Counted from the first letter of the stretch, positions 48,266-61,211 are shown. The stretch is DNA of 64,000 nt from Daphnia pulex (GCF_021134715.1 NC_060026.1:4712001-4776000); one strand, 5' to 3'. A program made the numbers and translations. Notes: generated by a model from the sequence alone, not told the origin.

Positions 48266-49169
48266 TTACCAGCACTTTTTGATACTAACGAGCGGAATGG
48301 ACTCAGAGTCGATTGCATTTAAAAATTCTACAGGAGTTGCTATGGCTGCCAAAAGAAGCGCAATAACATCAGCCTCAGCTTCGTGTGACATTGGAGGCTT
48401 TTCGCCATAAACTCTTTCGTACACGTCCTCTAATCGAAATGGTAATCGTTTCCTGCATTTCGGTTCGCCATTTCTGTTTCCATATTGTTCATTAACTTTC
48501 CTCTTTTCGGGCGTTTTCTCATTTATAAGTTGAAAGGGGTTAACATTGTTTGACACAGGAAGGGGATCAGCGAAATTCGTCATAACTGTTGGGCACGCGA
48601 AGTCCATGATGGCGATTGTTGAAGGGTTATTTTGTAATTTTCGAAAGATTATTAATGAATCGGCACAAAAGATTCCTCCGGGTAATTCCTATGATTTTTA
48701 CAGATACATAAAAAAAATTTAGGATTTTTTTTTTTAAATAAAGACAAAATGATTGCTTAAAATTTACCTTTCCCAATTTTGCTATTTCAGACCTGAGAAT
48801 AGGAAAATCAAAATTATATCCATTATGAGCAATCAGACAGATTGGTTTCTTTAGCCTGTTCAGGAAACTGTAGATAAGATTGAAAACATCTTCGTCAAAT
48901 CTGCTTTGATGTTCCAAGTTGTAGTTGTCAAGTTTTGTTTTGTTGGTGGCCTCTGGATCAACAAGTCTGGAGGGGTAAATACAAAGGTTCAAACGATTTG
49001 TGACACGTGGCATCGCTTTGGGTTGGCCATTAAGAAATTGGTGTCTCTCAACAGCACAAAAAGATAGTTCTGTTATTTTTGGACAATGATATGCAGGAAG
49101 CCCTGTGGTTTCAAGATCGAAAAACACAAGACTGTTGTATGTTTGTGGGGTATCCAAATCACAAGACAT
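48266..49169 (-). CDS. TREX: TREX-type 3'-5' DNA exonuclease
   Basis: Two exons, 48768-49169 and 48266-48688, join in phase 0 (GTAAAT donor, CATAG acceptor) for 274 aa. All three DEDDh exonuclease motifs are present: Exo I FFDLETTGLP (residues about 16-25) followed by KITELSFCAV, Exo II LIAHNGYNFDFPIL, and Exo III SHEAEADV with the catalytic His and Asp. ELPGGIFCADSLIIFRKL after the junction is typical of TREX1/TREX2, which degrade DNA 3' ends in the cytosol and nucleus. It lacks the long C-terminal membrane tail of mammalian TREX1, so it is TREX2-like in length plus a Lys/Arg-rich insert (RKVNEQYGNRNGEPKCRKR) that could localise it. Start chosen at the first ATG of the frame. Confidence 0.9.
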
Positions 49170-49199
49170 ATTAAGTTAAAAAGTGGGATCAAATGTATA

Positions 49200-50240
49200 C
49201 TGAAATTTGAAACGACTGCACAATATTCCGGCTTCAGCTCAGAAGGCAGACATGATTTGACATGAACATAGAACAAGTTATATATGCTCGCTTATCACTA
49301 CTTGTCAAGAATGCTGCCCAATGCCGCTGTAGACATTATATTCCGCCTCTGAATAAAACAAGGGAATTACAAAATACTTCTAAAGATAGCACTCATAATC
49401 ACTGATTCATGCTTCCACAAATTGTTATCGCAAAACAAATCCTTGATAAAGTCCTTTGTTTTGTTTGTTTCTACGGCTACACACCGCGACTATACTGAGG
49501 CTAAGCGAAAGCGGCTGCTTTTATAAAATGATAAGTACACCAGTAGCCACATTTGTTTTCGCTTATCGATACACCATCTGGACACGCAATCCGCTACATG
49601 GATGATTTCGCCACTGTCGTTTTTTACTTTTTAGGCCGCTTCCAGCCTTCCACTGACTTAAAATGGGCATTATTATATAGAAAAACTTATTTTTGTTATT
49701 TAGTAAAAAAAAAAAGTTACAAAATTTTTTTAAAATGGCTGCTTGTGGACTGTGACGCACCCGTCATGCACACTAGCCACTAGAGACTCCGGCGTATGCG
49801 CAACATTCATGCCCTGTCATTCGAGCCCGTTTAATTCAGGGATGGGCCGGAACCCGGAATGTCGAAAACGTGGTCCTGAATGGACGACTTTAGTTTACAG
49901 ATAAAAATACCGTATGATAATGGTTTAAACGAAATACTGTAAGTTTTTTTGCTTTATACAAGATGTGTCATTTGCAGGAAAATATTATTTTAATACATGA
50001 GTTGTCAAAATAAAAATTGATTTTTCACCTGATTTTTATTTTCCTAATGAGAAAAATAGATTATCAAGAGGCAAAGGCAGCTCCAGCCTCCACCTAATAA
50101 CTAGCCTTAATTAGATAATATTGGACACATGAGAAAAAAGGCACTTGACAAGTTTTTTAAATTTGTATTATTACGAACATTTCTGGAATTTAAATATACA
50201 TATTTAGTTATTATGATTTTTTTTTTTTTCAAAATGACAC
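49200..50240. other. Intergenic stretch, no gene seen
   Basis: Contains the presumed TREX promoter. A TTATCGATAC sequence at about 49563 resembles the DRE (TATCGATA) of replication-linked promoters, an inference only. Short open frames at 49553-49783 have no family resemblance. AATAAA on the complement near 50035-50040 may be the BLOC1S6 poly(A) signal. Confidence 0.5.
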
Positions 50241-50250
50241 GTTTGTTTGA

Positions 50251-50894
50251 TTAATTTCTCTTAGCGGGCCTGGCTATTAACTGTTTTTCTCGTTCCAACT
50301 CGCGATCTTTAGCTTGCTCCCGCAACAGTGCTTCATGTTGTTTTGACTGTTGAAGCTTTAATGCTCTTTTCTATTCATGCAGCCACAATTTAAACAATTT
50401 AAAATTTGAATCTTGTAGCAGCATACTTGATCATATTACTTTTATCTTTTGGGATCTTTCACTTAGATCAGCCATTTCTTTCTGTAGACTAAGGAGTTTG
50501 TTTTGATAAATTTTAGTCTGGGTAACCTTTGTTAAAAAAAATTAATTATTGATGTGTAAATTAAGTTACAATGTAAAATGTAATAAAATCATATAAACAA
50601 ACCATTTCATAAACTTGTGTATGCTTAATAGCTTCACTGAGACGATCTGTTTGTCTGAACACCTGTCCCATTAACATGTCTTGTTTGGCTCTGTTAAAAG
50701 AAAAATAATTAAAAAAAAATCCTTGATACCAAACAACCACCAAAATTATTTCAAGTTACACAATTATTCATTTACGTTAGATCTTGGAGACTGTCTTCTG
50801 CAGCTACAAACTTGGGTTCATGGTTTTCCAAGAGTGCCCTAGCAAGATTATTGATGGGGGCGTTGTTTGACGACACATCATCTTTACCAACCAT
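50251..50894 (-). CDS. BLOC1S6: BLOC-1 complex subunit 6 (pallidin)
   Basis: Four exons, 50776-50894, 50603-50690, 50440-50526 and 50251-50370, chain in frame for 137 aa. Pallidin is a coiled-coil subunit of BLOC-1, which sorts cargo from endosomes to lysosome-related organelles. The C-terminal half is diagnostic: KIYQNKLLSLQKEMADLSER, KKRALKLQQSKQHEALL and EREKQLIARPAKR closely follow the vertebrate protein. The N-terminus is shorter than the vertebrate one (about 172 aa). The whole protein is predicted helical. Its start is 666 bp from that of prune on the opposite strand, so the two probably share a promoter region. The exon-2 donor (GTTTGT) is weak but phase fits. Confidence 0.92.
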
Positions 50895-51560
50895 TGCGTG
50901 ATCAAATAAAAGAATAAATTAACAGAGTTATCAACTTTCCTCCTGTTTCACTAATGTTTTGTCCAAGAAATAATTGTTATGAAAAGCTTAGCACACTTCA
51001 TGACATCAAGATGAAATTGCATGTGTTGTTTTCACCGTGTTTTCACTTTCAGTACGAAAAATTTCTGCTGTTTGGTACAAAGTTGTCAAATCACATTCAC
51101 TATTAAATTTACATTTAAACAGATACCATTTGAAATCCACAGATTATTTGATGCCAGAAAATTGAATATCTACGTATAAAAAATTTTTAAATCACGAATC
51201 ATTACGATTAAAAGTCAGGAGCGTTTATAAAATTTCGTGATTCTGGGCCATAGCAACACAAAATTGGTAACTACTAGCGCCAAAATCCAAAGGCTATTGA
51301 CTCTGGTGGTGGTTATCAAAAGGTTTCTTGTTTACTAATAATAAGAATACACGAGGCAACTCCGGCCTTATCGTGTAACAACATCCGAACTATTAATCCC
51401 GAAACTTTTCCGAACCCGAACCGAAGGAAGGTGGTGTAAGGTTGACTATGATTTACGACTCCTAAATGTGCCTTTAGATTTCGTAGTCACGCCGAGTTCG
51501 GTCACACACAATCTACTTTTCACCGATTCAGTGGTTGGATAAAAATCCCAAAATAAAAAC
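50895..51560. promoter_or_regulatory. Divergent promoter region, BLOC1S6 / prune
   Basis: 666 bp between two start codons pointing away from each other. No TATA box stands out. No further gene fits in it. Confidence 0.5.
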
Positions 51561-53572
51561 ATGGAAAATTTTCTTAGAAAATCAAAAGCCAAATTGGTAT
51601 GTTCTCCTTTCTTGAAAACTTTCTAGACACTTTATTTTTACTCTCTGTACTGTTTTTCATTAATTGACTAATTCCATACTCATCTTTTGATTGGCAGTCT
51701 GAAATTGAATCACTTGATAGTGTTTGCATCATTCTTGGGAATGAATCCTGTGATTTAGACTCAGCAGTCTGTGCCTTAATTTTTGCATACTTTTTGGAAC
51801 AACAGAAAAAGTTTGCTTCTGTTCACCTTCCTGTTCTCAACGTAGCTAAAGAAGAATTCATCCTGAAGACTGAAGTTGTTTATTTCCTAAAAAGGTGTAT
51901 TGAATTAATGATAAATTTAAAATAAAATAAAATACCATTACTTTTTAATAGGTTTAACATTTCGTCTGAGCTGCTCATATTTCGGTAGGTTTTGTGTCTC
52001 TTCAAGGTCAATGAAAGATAATGCATTGGGTAATAATATTACTCCATTGTTTATTTTAGAGATGAAATCTGCTTCAAGTCATTGCAACAAAATAGAAAGT
52101 TGAAACTTGTTTTGGTAGGGTTTGTTTGTTGCTTGGCTGTGTGTCCTTTTGTTTGTATTAAATTGAATAATAATTGTTTTCTTGACAGGTGGATCACAAT
52201 ATTTTGCCAAATTCAGATTTCTTCCTAGATTCATCAATTGTTCAAATAGTTGATCACCACAAACAAGAACATCCCTTTTCAGAGAATATTGACATGCTGA
52301 TTGAAACTGTTGGTTCTTGCAGTACTCTGATAAGTTCACTTATTTTTGAAAGTGCACCAGAAATTTTAGATACCATTTCTGCTTCACTTCTACTTGGTAA
52401 GTGGTAAAATTAAGTATATAAACTGAATCAAGTAAACTTTAAAATATTTTGTACTATAGGGGCTATTGTAGTAGATGTGGCAAATTTTTCTCCAACTGCT
52501 AAAAGGGCCACTGCTAAAGATGAAGAAATCTTTAATAAATTATTGAAACTGGTACCAAACATATCCAAAGACATCCTATATAGGGAGCTTCAGTGCGCAA
52601 AGGAAGACGTTTCCAATCTCACATTTGAACAATTGTGCCAAAAAGACCGAAAAATCATCGAAATTGGTGGCATTATCCTTCCCGTTTGTGGATTTCCATT
52701 CCTTTGCTCTACATTGCTCGCAAAACATTCAGATCTTGCTAGCAAGCTGCAGGGTTTTTGTTCAGTTTTGAACTGTCATGGAACAGTGTTGATGGGCATT
52801 TCGATAGATGAAGAAACCGACATCGTTAAGCGCGATCTTGTTGTGTATTCACACCTTGCATGGTTGAAAAATAGGGTATTATTTTCATTTTAAGAATTCT
52901 TTAACTAACCTATGATAAACAATGTTTTTATTATTAGTTATGCCGGGAACTAGAAAAGGCCGATGATCCCCATTTAGATCTTCATGTCGTTAAATCTAAT
53001 GCCGAATATGTTTACTACAATCAAGGAAACACTACAGCAACTCGTAAAGCTATTCTTCCCATGTTGAAAAATATTTTGTCGAAACCGGAGTCGACAAATA
53101 GTACATTTTCTCAACGTGGGGAAAGAAGCCTAAGTATCTCTAATGTGGTAAGATAAGAAGTGTTTAAATCATCATCACTCTCATCAATCATCACTACTCA
53201 TAATTCACCATATCGGTTATATTTCAGGATGGAAGTCCCGAGGACAGCTCATCTAATTCAGGAATTGACACCCCAACTAACAGTTGTAATGGCGATGATG
53301 AAGAAGTTCAACATTCATCAGCGGCTGTGAAGTTGTCAGAGTTTCATGCTGGGGACGTGTTTGCAAGCAAGGAGTCAAAGAAGTATTTGTCATTTCGCCA
53401 ACAGGGCGGTGAACTTCAAAGGGGAGAAAGAGATCCTCTTACTCCCGAAAATAGTTTTGCCGAAAGTCACTTCGATCAATCGTACCGAAAGTTTGTGCTC
53501 AATCATATGGATTCTGATGCTATCATGGAAAAACTTCGCAAAGAGAATTTCTTTCGAGAAGCGGACGAATGA
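51561..53572 (+). CDS. pn: Prune, DHH-family exopolyphosphatase
   Basis: Eight exons, 51561-51596, 51698-51894, 51952-51984, 52060-52114, 52189-52396, 52460-52875, 52938-53147 and 53228-53572, chain in frame for 499 aa. Prune hydrolyses short-chain polyphosphate and cyclic nucleotides with two metal ions. Motifs in order: NESCDLDSAVCA (motif I), LVDHNILPNS (II), IVDHHKQEHP (III, the DHH), ETVGSCSTL (IV), then the DHHA2 domain from about residue 215 (LLGAIVVDVANFSPTAKRAT onward). The C-terminal 115 residues are Ser/Asp/Glu-rich with a conserved-looking end (YRKFVLNHMDSDAIMEKLRK). Stop TGA at 53570. The next gene on the same strand is a BCH-domain gene; vertebrate PRUNE2 carries both domains in one protein. 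Confidence 0.94.
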
Positions 53573-55706
53573 ATTTATTTTTTGAATACGAAAATCTATC
53601 AGTAAAATTAACCAACTTTTGGATCATTATTAATTACAGCTACCTAGCTAGTCAGTTGGGGCAAATTTTATCTCTTCCAAATTTGGTCGATTACGCATTT
53701 ATACATGCACCGGATGAAATAAATATGTAAAATTATTAAATTCACTGCCATAGTTTCATTTTGGCATTCTGCTTTAATAGTTTTGTAACACCATAAACCG
53801 ATTACATTTTCCGCTTTAGCCGCTTTAATAAAAATAAATAACGTAGTCAAAGTAATGTCATTTTAGAAGTAATAATCAAAAAAGAAAGCCTACGCATTTT
53901 GAGAATGGCAAAGAATGGCGTGGTTTCAGGAATCTTTCGATCTGAGTTCTTAAAAAGGTCAAGGGGATCAGTTGCGGACTTGCGTCAGATTACATTATTT
54001 ACGACATTCATCATTAAATTGCATGAAAATGTCATCCACATTTGCAGTTGGGGAAAATAATGCTTTTTTCATCAATTGAATATGTATACCAAAGCTTTCT
54101 AAAATAGCGCATTATCTTTTTTTATTCTAAATAAAAGAGCTGGCTTTTCTTTTTTCAGTGCTATTCTTATTAAAACAGCATGACAAACAAATGTACATTT
54201 CTGCTGGTGAAGTATCCAGGCAGCTGCGCGAGATGTGTGCGCGATGAGATGCGCCTGAATATTGATCGATAGTTGGGGGTCCAAGAGCTACGCTGGGAGG
54301 CCGATTATAAGACGAGTGACGTCTAAGAAATCCATGAATGTCCTCATAGCAATTGACAAAAATCCAAGCCACACTTGAGAGACAACACTAAAAAAAAAGA
54401 GAAAAAAGTAAAACTCCAATGCGACAGATGAGTCAATCACAATCTAGCTGAAAGGTGTGCTATTTGGCTATCCACCGATCTTGGCCCTTAGGACAATAGC
54501 AGTGGGACCCGGAGGGGAAAAGTGCACCGGTCTTTCTCCCCCAAAGGGCCCGCGCATCTATCTGTATGTATTACGTGCCATTGGAATCCTGTTTTGTTAG
54601 TCTTACGGTGTTAGTCAGTTGGAGTGGAGGGTCGGGTCTGTGTTACTCGTCGCTGTTTTGACTCGTTTTCAATTTTGTGCTGGACACCACAGGAAATATA
54701 CATCAAACTTGTATCGTGCATTCGACTCTGAAAGGAATTCACACGAAATTGTAAGTGAGCTGTTTGTTATTTTAGCCCATTTGACGATTGAAAGTGTTGC
54801 CCCTACGTGGTCGTATAGCGAAACATGGCTGATTGATGCAAACGTAGAATCGGTCGTCGCAAATCCTTTGGCCTTTGGTGACATCCGAGAACAAGTAGAA
54901 AAGTAACAGACACGAAATTCTTGGTGTCGGGTCACCTTTGATTATTCGAAACTTTCTCGTGTTGATCAAACTGGCCAATGAATCAGGTTGACTGAAATTG
55001 GAAAGTGGGTCTGAGATGTCGGGAATAATGTTATTTTTATTCGACGGCCTCTCTCTTTTCCCGTGTCTGCACTTGCCGAAGATGACGACGGTACAAAAAA
55101 GGAAAACATGAGATGTGTGTATATTCTCGTTGCGAACACACTTTAGGTGGAAAGTTTGGCTTGCCTTGAACCGAATGTAGGAGACTAGCAGAACGCTCGA
55201 CCTTTTTTTGCCATACAAGGAATCAGTTAGAAAGAACAAAAAATACCTTTCAGAATTTATCAAGCTCCAACCTATTTTCATCAAAAAGAACAATGGCCGT
55301 TATAGCCTGAGAAAAGTGTAAACTTTTTCTTAGTTAAAAAAAAAAAAAAAATTACGAAACAGTGGGGCGTACTTTCAGGCGGCAAGCATAGAACACGTGA
55401 CAATTCATTTGTCACGAGACCTTGAACTAACCCTTAAATAATTTCATCACAACTAAACAGGAAGCGCCACGTAGCTCGGTTATTCTTTAGATTCGCTCAG
55501 AATGCGTGTCGCCGGTGATACACATATTTCTGATTTCCTCTTTTTTTATTTTCTATATAAATGTCTAGGTGCTAGCTGCTGGATCGATCACGTTAAAACC
55601 TCGCAGTCTTATCCACTCCACTCGACAGACGGTTTTCATTCTTTGTCGTGCAAGGAAGGGCCCGTTGACAACTCGTACATCGGGGCACCGACCAACGCTG
55701 GAAAAA
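53573..55706. other. Spacer between prune and the BCH gene, with its probable 5' leader
   Basis: No separate gene recognised. A GTAAGTGAGC donor at 54751 after a GC-richer block (about 54550-54750) and an acceptor (AAATGTCTAG) at about 55568 before the start-codon exon suggest a non-coding first exon and an 817-bp first intron of the BCH gene. Open frames at 54619-54906 and 54772-55293 (-) look incidental. Confidence 0.45.
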
Positions 55707-58700
55707 ATGGAAGTTCAGTCCATCACACCATATCCCTATCAGGTAACTGAATAAACAAAGCATAATTATGGTTTTAAAAATTTTCTTGTTTTGGCCTGTG
55801 GTGGTGGTGGTGGCCATTCAAAATTTCAAATGTCTGTCCCACCGAGACCGCGTTGCAGCCATGCTTGGGTCAGTTGGACTATTGCGGTCGCTTCATTTTC
55901 ACACATGAATGAACGAAAAAGAATCTACGGCGGGGAGGGAACTCGGCTCGGAACAGAAATGTTTCCGGTGGTTAAACACATTCTTTTATAAAAAGTCCCT
56001 CGGCTCTTGCAATTGTTTAACTACATCTATGGCCAGGGAAATTGCGTGACCTTCCGTATTATTCCCTCACCGATAAACTTTGATTAAAATAACGATATTG
56101 AAATCGATGACTAACCCAAAGTGGGTCGATAACTTCAACTGTTTACTTAGTGAGAATTAGGTAACCGCGGCTGTATAGCGGTGAAGCATTTTGTCGGTGG
56201 CTAACCAGCAGAATTCAACACTAGCGCGTGAGTCAGTGAACCTCAAAAAGATTTAAAAGAAATAAGAAAATCAAACTGAAGAAGTAGTAAAAAAAAAAAA
56301 TAAATCATCCTCATTCTCTGTGGCTTTAATTGCATTCTGTCGAGTTTAATGTCAAATACCATTCGCACTCCACAGCGATTGCCGACCAAGTCTTTATTAC
56401 GCGTGTACTCTTCGCCCTCTCATCTTCTTCCGCTTTTTAACACTTTTTCTCACTCTCCTTTCGCCCTTTTATTATTCTTGTCTTTTCTCTCGTATTCGTT
56501 CACCACATTCAGAGCCGTTCATAGACCTCCCTATTGTGTGTGGTTATATAAAGAATGAGTTGAGATGGGTTGCGCAGTTCCTCCCCCCCCCCCCCCCCCG
56601 CTCAGTACTGTTGGGAATATGATTAAGATAGATAAGGCAGCGTGATAAACGGTCTGTGCTGGAAATATTTTTGTCTCTGGCGGCCCATAATCGTGTTGAC
56701 TTTGATAAGCAGGCAGAGAAGAAGCCGAACCTGCTAGTCGAGTCGGCCAAATTGGAAGTGTCTCGACCAGAATCAAGTCCGAAAAATTACGAGAAACAAC
56801 AAGAAGAGCACGAAGAAGACAAGGAAACCCACCATCATTTCGGGCTGGACTTGGAACTACCTCATCCGGATCATTACTTGCCAGAAACTGGTTAGTACCA
56901 TGTCAAAACTTGTAACGGCAGAAACTTTATCTTTATCAATCACACACATTTTCCTTGCTATTCTGATTTATGACACATCGTTGGGTTACCGTTAGATTTA
57001 TTTGGAGTTAGATGCCCTGTATTATTTTTTTTTACTATTTTTACTACTGCACAATTTCTTTTTTTTATTCTTCAGTGGATTTTCCCAGCAGTCCCAGCGC
57101 CATGATGAAATATCGGGTCGCCGACGATGACGAGTTGAGCCAAGAAACCGAAGATCACCGACCTCAGCACAATGGTACATTTTTATTAGTTACAAAGGTT
57201 TTATTTTTTCAGGATTTGAGTAAATGATTGAGCTTTATTTAAAAAGGCAAACCCTTAGAAAAAATATATACCTTTTTACCTTTTTTATTTGGAAAATAGA
57301 CGCAGTCACGGATTCAGAGGACGAAGAGTCTTTACGGGCTGTCATTGACCCTAACAATAGTGTGCGCTTAAAAAAAGGTTTGAAAGACTTACCTTGAATA
57401 TTCTTTTGATTTTTTTACGTTTCGTGGTTTTGTGTCTTGTTTAGTGTTGTTAGCTGTTGGTTGGTTTTCTTCTGTAAATGGCAAATTACTTTTCGGAAAT
57501 ACCATTGCCAAGAGTGTTTTCGAGCTGTAAAATTCAAGCACATATGTTGTGTTTAAGCCAATTTCCCAACACACTGCTCCTTTTGCTTTTTAGTTATGTT
57601 CTCGTCACTTGCAGTTGATTTTCATTTGATTTTTAGATTGATCTTTTGTTTCGTTTGGTTGCTCTTGCATGACATTTTATGTAGAAGAAGAATCCTCCGA
57701 CTCGGCCAATGTTAGCGACACTGAGGAATATTTCGAAGACTTCCACCTTCCCATGACACACCAGAATAGCATGTCTACTCGGCGGAGTTTCATGCGGAAA
57801 ATCAAGGCAGTTGACATGCGCGTTCCCGATGCCGATAGAATTGAAGGGATCGTGAAATCTGGCCAGCTGAATCGACACGGCAGCATACGGCGGAAAATTG
57901 TTCCGCAACCGCAGGATTTCATCAACGATAGTCTTTATTCCGACCAATCCGAATCGAGCCCCGTCAAGTTCACTTCGACACCCAATCACACTTTCGCCGA
58001 ATTAGACTTAGCCAACGACACGATATTCATTCCTGAGCAGCCAGAGCACGACGAGTACATTTTAATGCCCTATTCCAACAAAGAGTTTGACAAAGAAACA
58101 AACCTCACGCCATCAGCTGAGAATCCGAATGTCATGTCGACGGAAATTGCGCCGCTAGACGATGGAACCCTCTTGAAAATCAAGGATTGCCTGGATGCTG
58201 AAAAAGTCAAAGACATTTACACGTTAGGATCGACGTTGCAAGATCTTCTGTCTGCTGCCGAAGTCGAAGAGATTATCAGTAATAGCCATCGTTACAGTAA
58301 TGTCATTAGTCAAGAAATCCTGATTGCCTTGAGCGAAAGCAGAACGCCCGATGGCTTCGATCCGGCTGCCAATAAGAACAAAACGGAATCGGGGCCTGAA
58401 ATTTCTCCAGCAGTCAGTAGTGCACCTCCTGATTTGATCGACTCCCAAGACAGTAAAATATTTTATTTTATTTTTTTTTTTTTTTAGTTTTCTGTTGCAA
58501 AAAGTATCTTTTCGCGCATGTGAACTGAGCAGTCGGAAATCACCTGCCAATGCGGAGAGTTCTATTTTTTTTAATTCTGTCATTATCGACTTGCAGGAAA
58601 TCCTGACAGAGGTGAAACAACAAGGATCAAAAAACGATTATCTGCCATCGATGACACGGCCCGTGCGTGCGACGATGATTCAGACGATGACATTAATCTG

Positions 58701-59960
58701 AATGTCATCTCATCGATTGGAGAAGAAGAAAATGTTTTCACCGATAACGTCGGCCGCCCAGACACAACATCCAAGTCTGAATCACTTCTCTCTTCACCAA
58801 TCGATGGCTGGGATCTTAGCCCGGACGGCATCCGTACGTCCGGAGGATTAGAATCTCCCTTAAACGAACGTAATGTTATACCAGGAATTGAATTTGCTAC
58901 TCTACGGAAATTGCTCAGCCTAAAAGTTTCCATAATGTTGACGACACGCAGGAATGGACAATTCTAGGACTAAGCCCGACTTGATTCCCGAGACGTCGGT
59001 GCCAGAAGAACGAGATGAAGAACGCAACTGGCGATCTGTAGTAATAATGGGCTTGGAACGCAAGATCGACTTGAAGGTTATCGAACCTTATAAAAAAGTA
59101 ACACTGCTATCCTGTTTTTGTTTGTTTGTTTTTTTTCAACCACAGTATTGGGCTCTATAAATCAATTATTGGTTGCAGGTACTTTCACACGGTGGTTACC
59201 AAGGCAACGATTGCCAGACGGCCGTTATTGTGTTTAGCGCTTGTTTTCTGCCAGATCGAAGTCGCGTCGATTACGATTACGTCATGGAGCACCTCTTCTT
59301 GTAAGATTTTATGAGACAACTTGTGCCTCGAGTGGCCGTCATTTATTTCTAATTATCATTTTTTTAAACAAAGGTACGTGCTGACGACGCTCGATCAGCT
59401 TGTAGCAGAGGACTACGTCTTGATCTACTTTCACGGCGCCACCCCCAAAACTTGCATTCCACGATTCTCTTGGGTGAAAAACTGCTATCAAATGATTGAT
59501 CGAAGGCTGAGAAAGAACCTTAAGCGACTCTATCTAGTCCATCCAACTCTTTGGCTCAAGGCAGCTGTGCTAATGTGTCGACCGTTTATCAGGTTTGCGT
59601 TGTTCTTTCACGCCAACTTTTGGCTGCGTGCTGGGCCCTGACTAATTCAATTTCTTTTCCTTCCTTTTATGCAGCACCAAGTTTAGCCGCAAGATCGTGT
59701 ACATACCTAACTTACCGTCACTCTCCGCTGAATTGCCCATGGATCACGTCTGCATTCCCGACAGAGTCAAGCAGTAAGTATCTTTATTTTGAACGTCTCA
59801 AAATTGACTAACAATCCCCTATACCACTCATTGCGATAGCTAATACATATCTCGAAAGAGAATATGAGACTTAAAAATCAAATGACAATTAATATCTTAA
59901 CCTGCTGGCTCATCCTTTTTAAGGTACGACATGCTGAAAGAGAGTTTAGGCAATGGATAA
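55707..59960 (+). CDS. BCH-domain (CRAL-TRIO-like) protein, BNIP2 / PRUNE2-C-terminus family
   Basis: Eleven exons, 55707-55742, 56713-56890, 57076-57174, 57300-57377, 57685-58452, 58597-58869, 58952-59097, 59179-59300, 59374-59592, 59675-59773 and 59924-59960, chain in frame for about 684 aa. The first 430 or so residues are acidic, Ser-rich and unordered-looking; KKRLSAIDDTA then NWRSVVIMGLERKIDLKVIE opens the BCH domain, with VLSHGGYQG, VFSACFLPDRSRVDYDYVME, LVAEDYVLIYFHGATPK, NCYQMIDRRLRKNLKRLYLV and FSRKIVYIPNLPSLSAELPM. BCH domains bind small GTPases, RhoGAPs and lipids, in BNIP2, caytaxin and PRUNE2. A short intron, 58870-58951, is needed to keep frame. An alternative last exon may lie at 60191. 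The upstream neighbour is prune. Confidence 0.9.
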
Positions 59961-60190
59961 AATGACTTTCCAGGTATTAGTCCCAGTACGTTTAGCACGT
60001 GGAATCTGCATGAAAATGTGGCTTTCCTGCACGCATTCCGTTTGGCTATATTTTTTGATTCTGATGTTATTACTCTTACTCGCTTTGTACACACCAAAAC
60101 CCTGTTATATATAGTTTGTCTTTGTATTATTACCAAGCCAACTGAAAATCTGGTTTGATTCTAAACTTGTTGGTTGTCGTGTTTTTACAG

Positions 60191-60301
60191 GCTGGAGTTT
60201 TCTTTAATGATCCAAGACATCAAGCGGAGAAAGGGATTGCGGTAGAATCCAGAGACAATCGCTTCAGTCCGGGTTATTTTTACGTCTCACCTGGTCATTA
60301 A
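60191..60301 (+). CDS. Possible alternative last exon of the BCH gene
   Basis: A good acceptor (TTTTTACAG) at 60190 precedes a stretch that, joined to the donor at 59773, reads QLEFSLMIQDIKRRKGLR to a TAG at 60243-60245. In another phase it stays open to TAA at 60299-60301 (GVFFNDPRHQAEKG...), recalling the acidic 'YNDPE' tail of vertebrate relatives. Which, if any, is used cannot be told from the sequence. Confidence 0.35.
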   Translation, partial: AGVFFNDPRHQAEKGIAVESRDNRFSPGYFYVSPGH

Positions 60302-61211
60302 CAAAATGCCAATGCAAATTGGCTTCAACGAAAAAGAATTAATGGGTTTAAATATAGCTATAGTGTGTGGCAATAATGGAGTAAGATGTTGTACAATTGT
60401 GTCGGCAGTGTCGCTAGATTTTCTAAAGAGTAAGATGAAAGTAGAGACATCTTTTTTTAAAAATCTAAAAAAAAATACATATATTATTATTTATCATCAG
60501 TTTGGTATGAGGCGCAGCGCCTGTGTGATGGTCACCCTTTACTTTCTTTGTAATATGTGCGTGTTGCGATAGAAATTGCGAGTTATCTTAATTTGGTGCC
60601 CTGAAGGAGAGTTATCAGAAGCCGATTCAATTAAGGTCCATGTAATTGGATCACAACCGAATATTGTTTTGTATCTGCTCTTTGGTGGTGCCTCAATAAA
60701 CCAAATATAATTTGACTTTCATGCGCAGCAAAAGTCTTCAGAATATGTGTGTCGCTTATGCTTGTGCGTTGTGCCCTACTTGATTTTCCAAGAATTGTTT
60801 CTCATCCTTAATACAGATAGCGTTGCACTACAAAAAAACAACAACTTGAATTGACCGAGTCCGTAGTGTTTGGCCTAGTTTTAGGACTTTAAATTAAAAA
60901 AGAACGCAATGACTGGATATCAAAAGTGTGCAGATAAGACAAATTTATAGGCGCTTGCCTAATAACAGACGTGAAATGAACGTGAATTTATTTCTCTCAA
61001 TCAATCAACAAATAAAATGGAAATACAGCTTCAATATTAAACTGACAAGTTGAACCTTTAAACCTTCTCTCCCTTACAAGTGTCCTATGACAATTACTAC
61101 CAAAATTTTTGGACAAAATGTAGCTGTAATATTTTATAGTCTTCTAGTTTAATAGACTTCACTACTTGATAAATGCGTGCTCACACAAAACACAGGATGA
61201 TAATGTATTAC
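60302..61211. other. Convergent spacer between BCH gene and NAGK
   Basis: 3' flanks of two genes transcribed toward each other. AATAAA-like signals occur (60698, complement and plus). No further gene seen. Confidence 0.55.

Noticed and set aside
56583-56599. Poly-C tract as a regulatory element
   Set aside because: A C17 run can be a simple sequence expansion or sequencing artefact; nothing else supports function.
58862-58960. Frameshift in the BCH gene before the domain
   Set aside because: An 82-bp intron with GTAATG donor and CACGCAG acceptor joins the flanking frames in phase.
51561-59960. prune and BCH exons as one fused gene
   Set aside because: prune has a proper stop at 53570-53572 and the BCH gene has its own ATG and likely leader exon; no in-phase donor before the stop was found.
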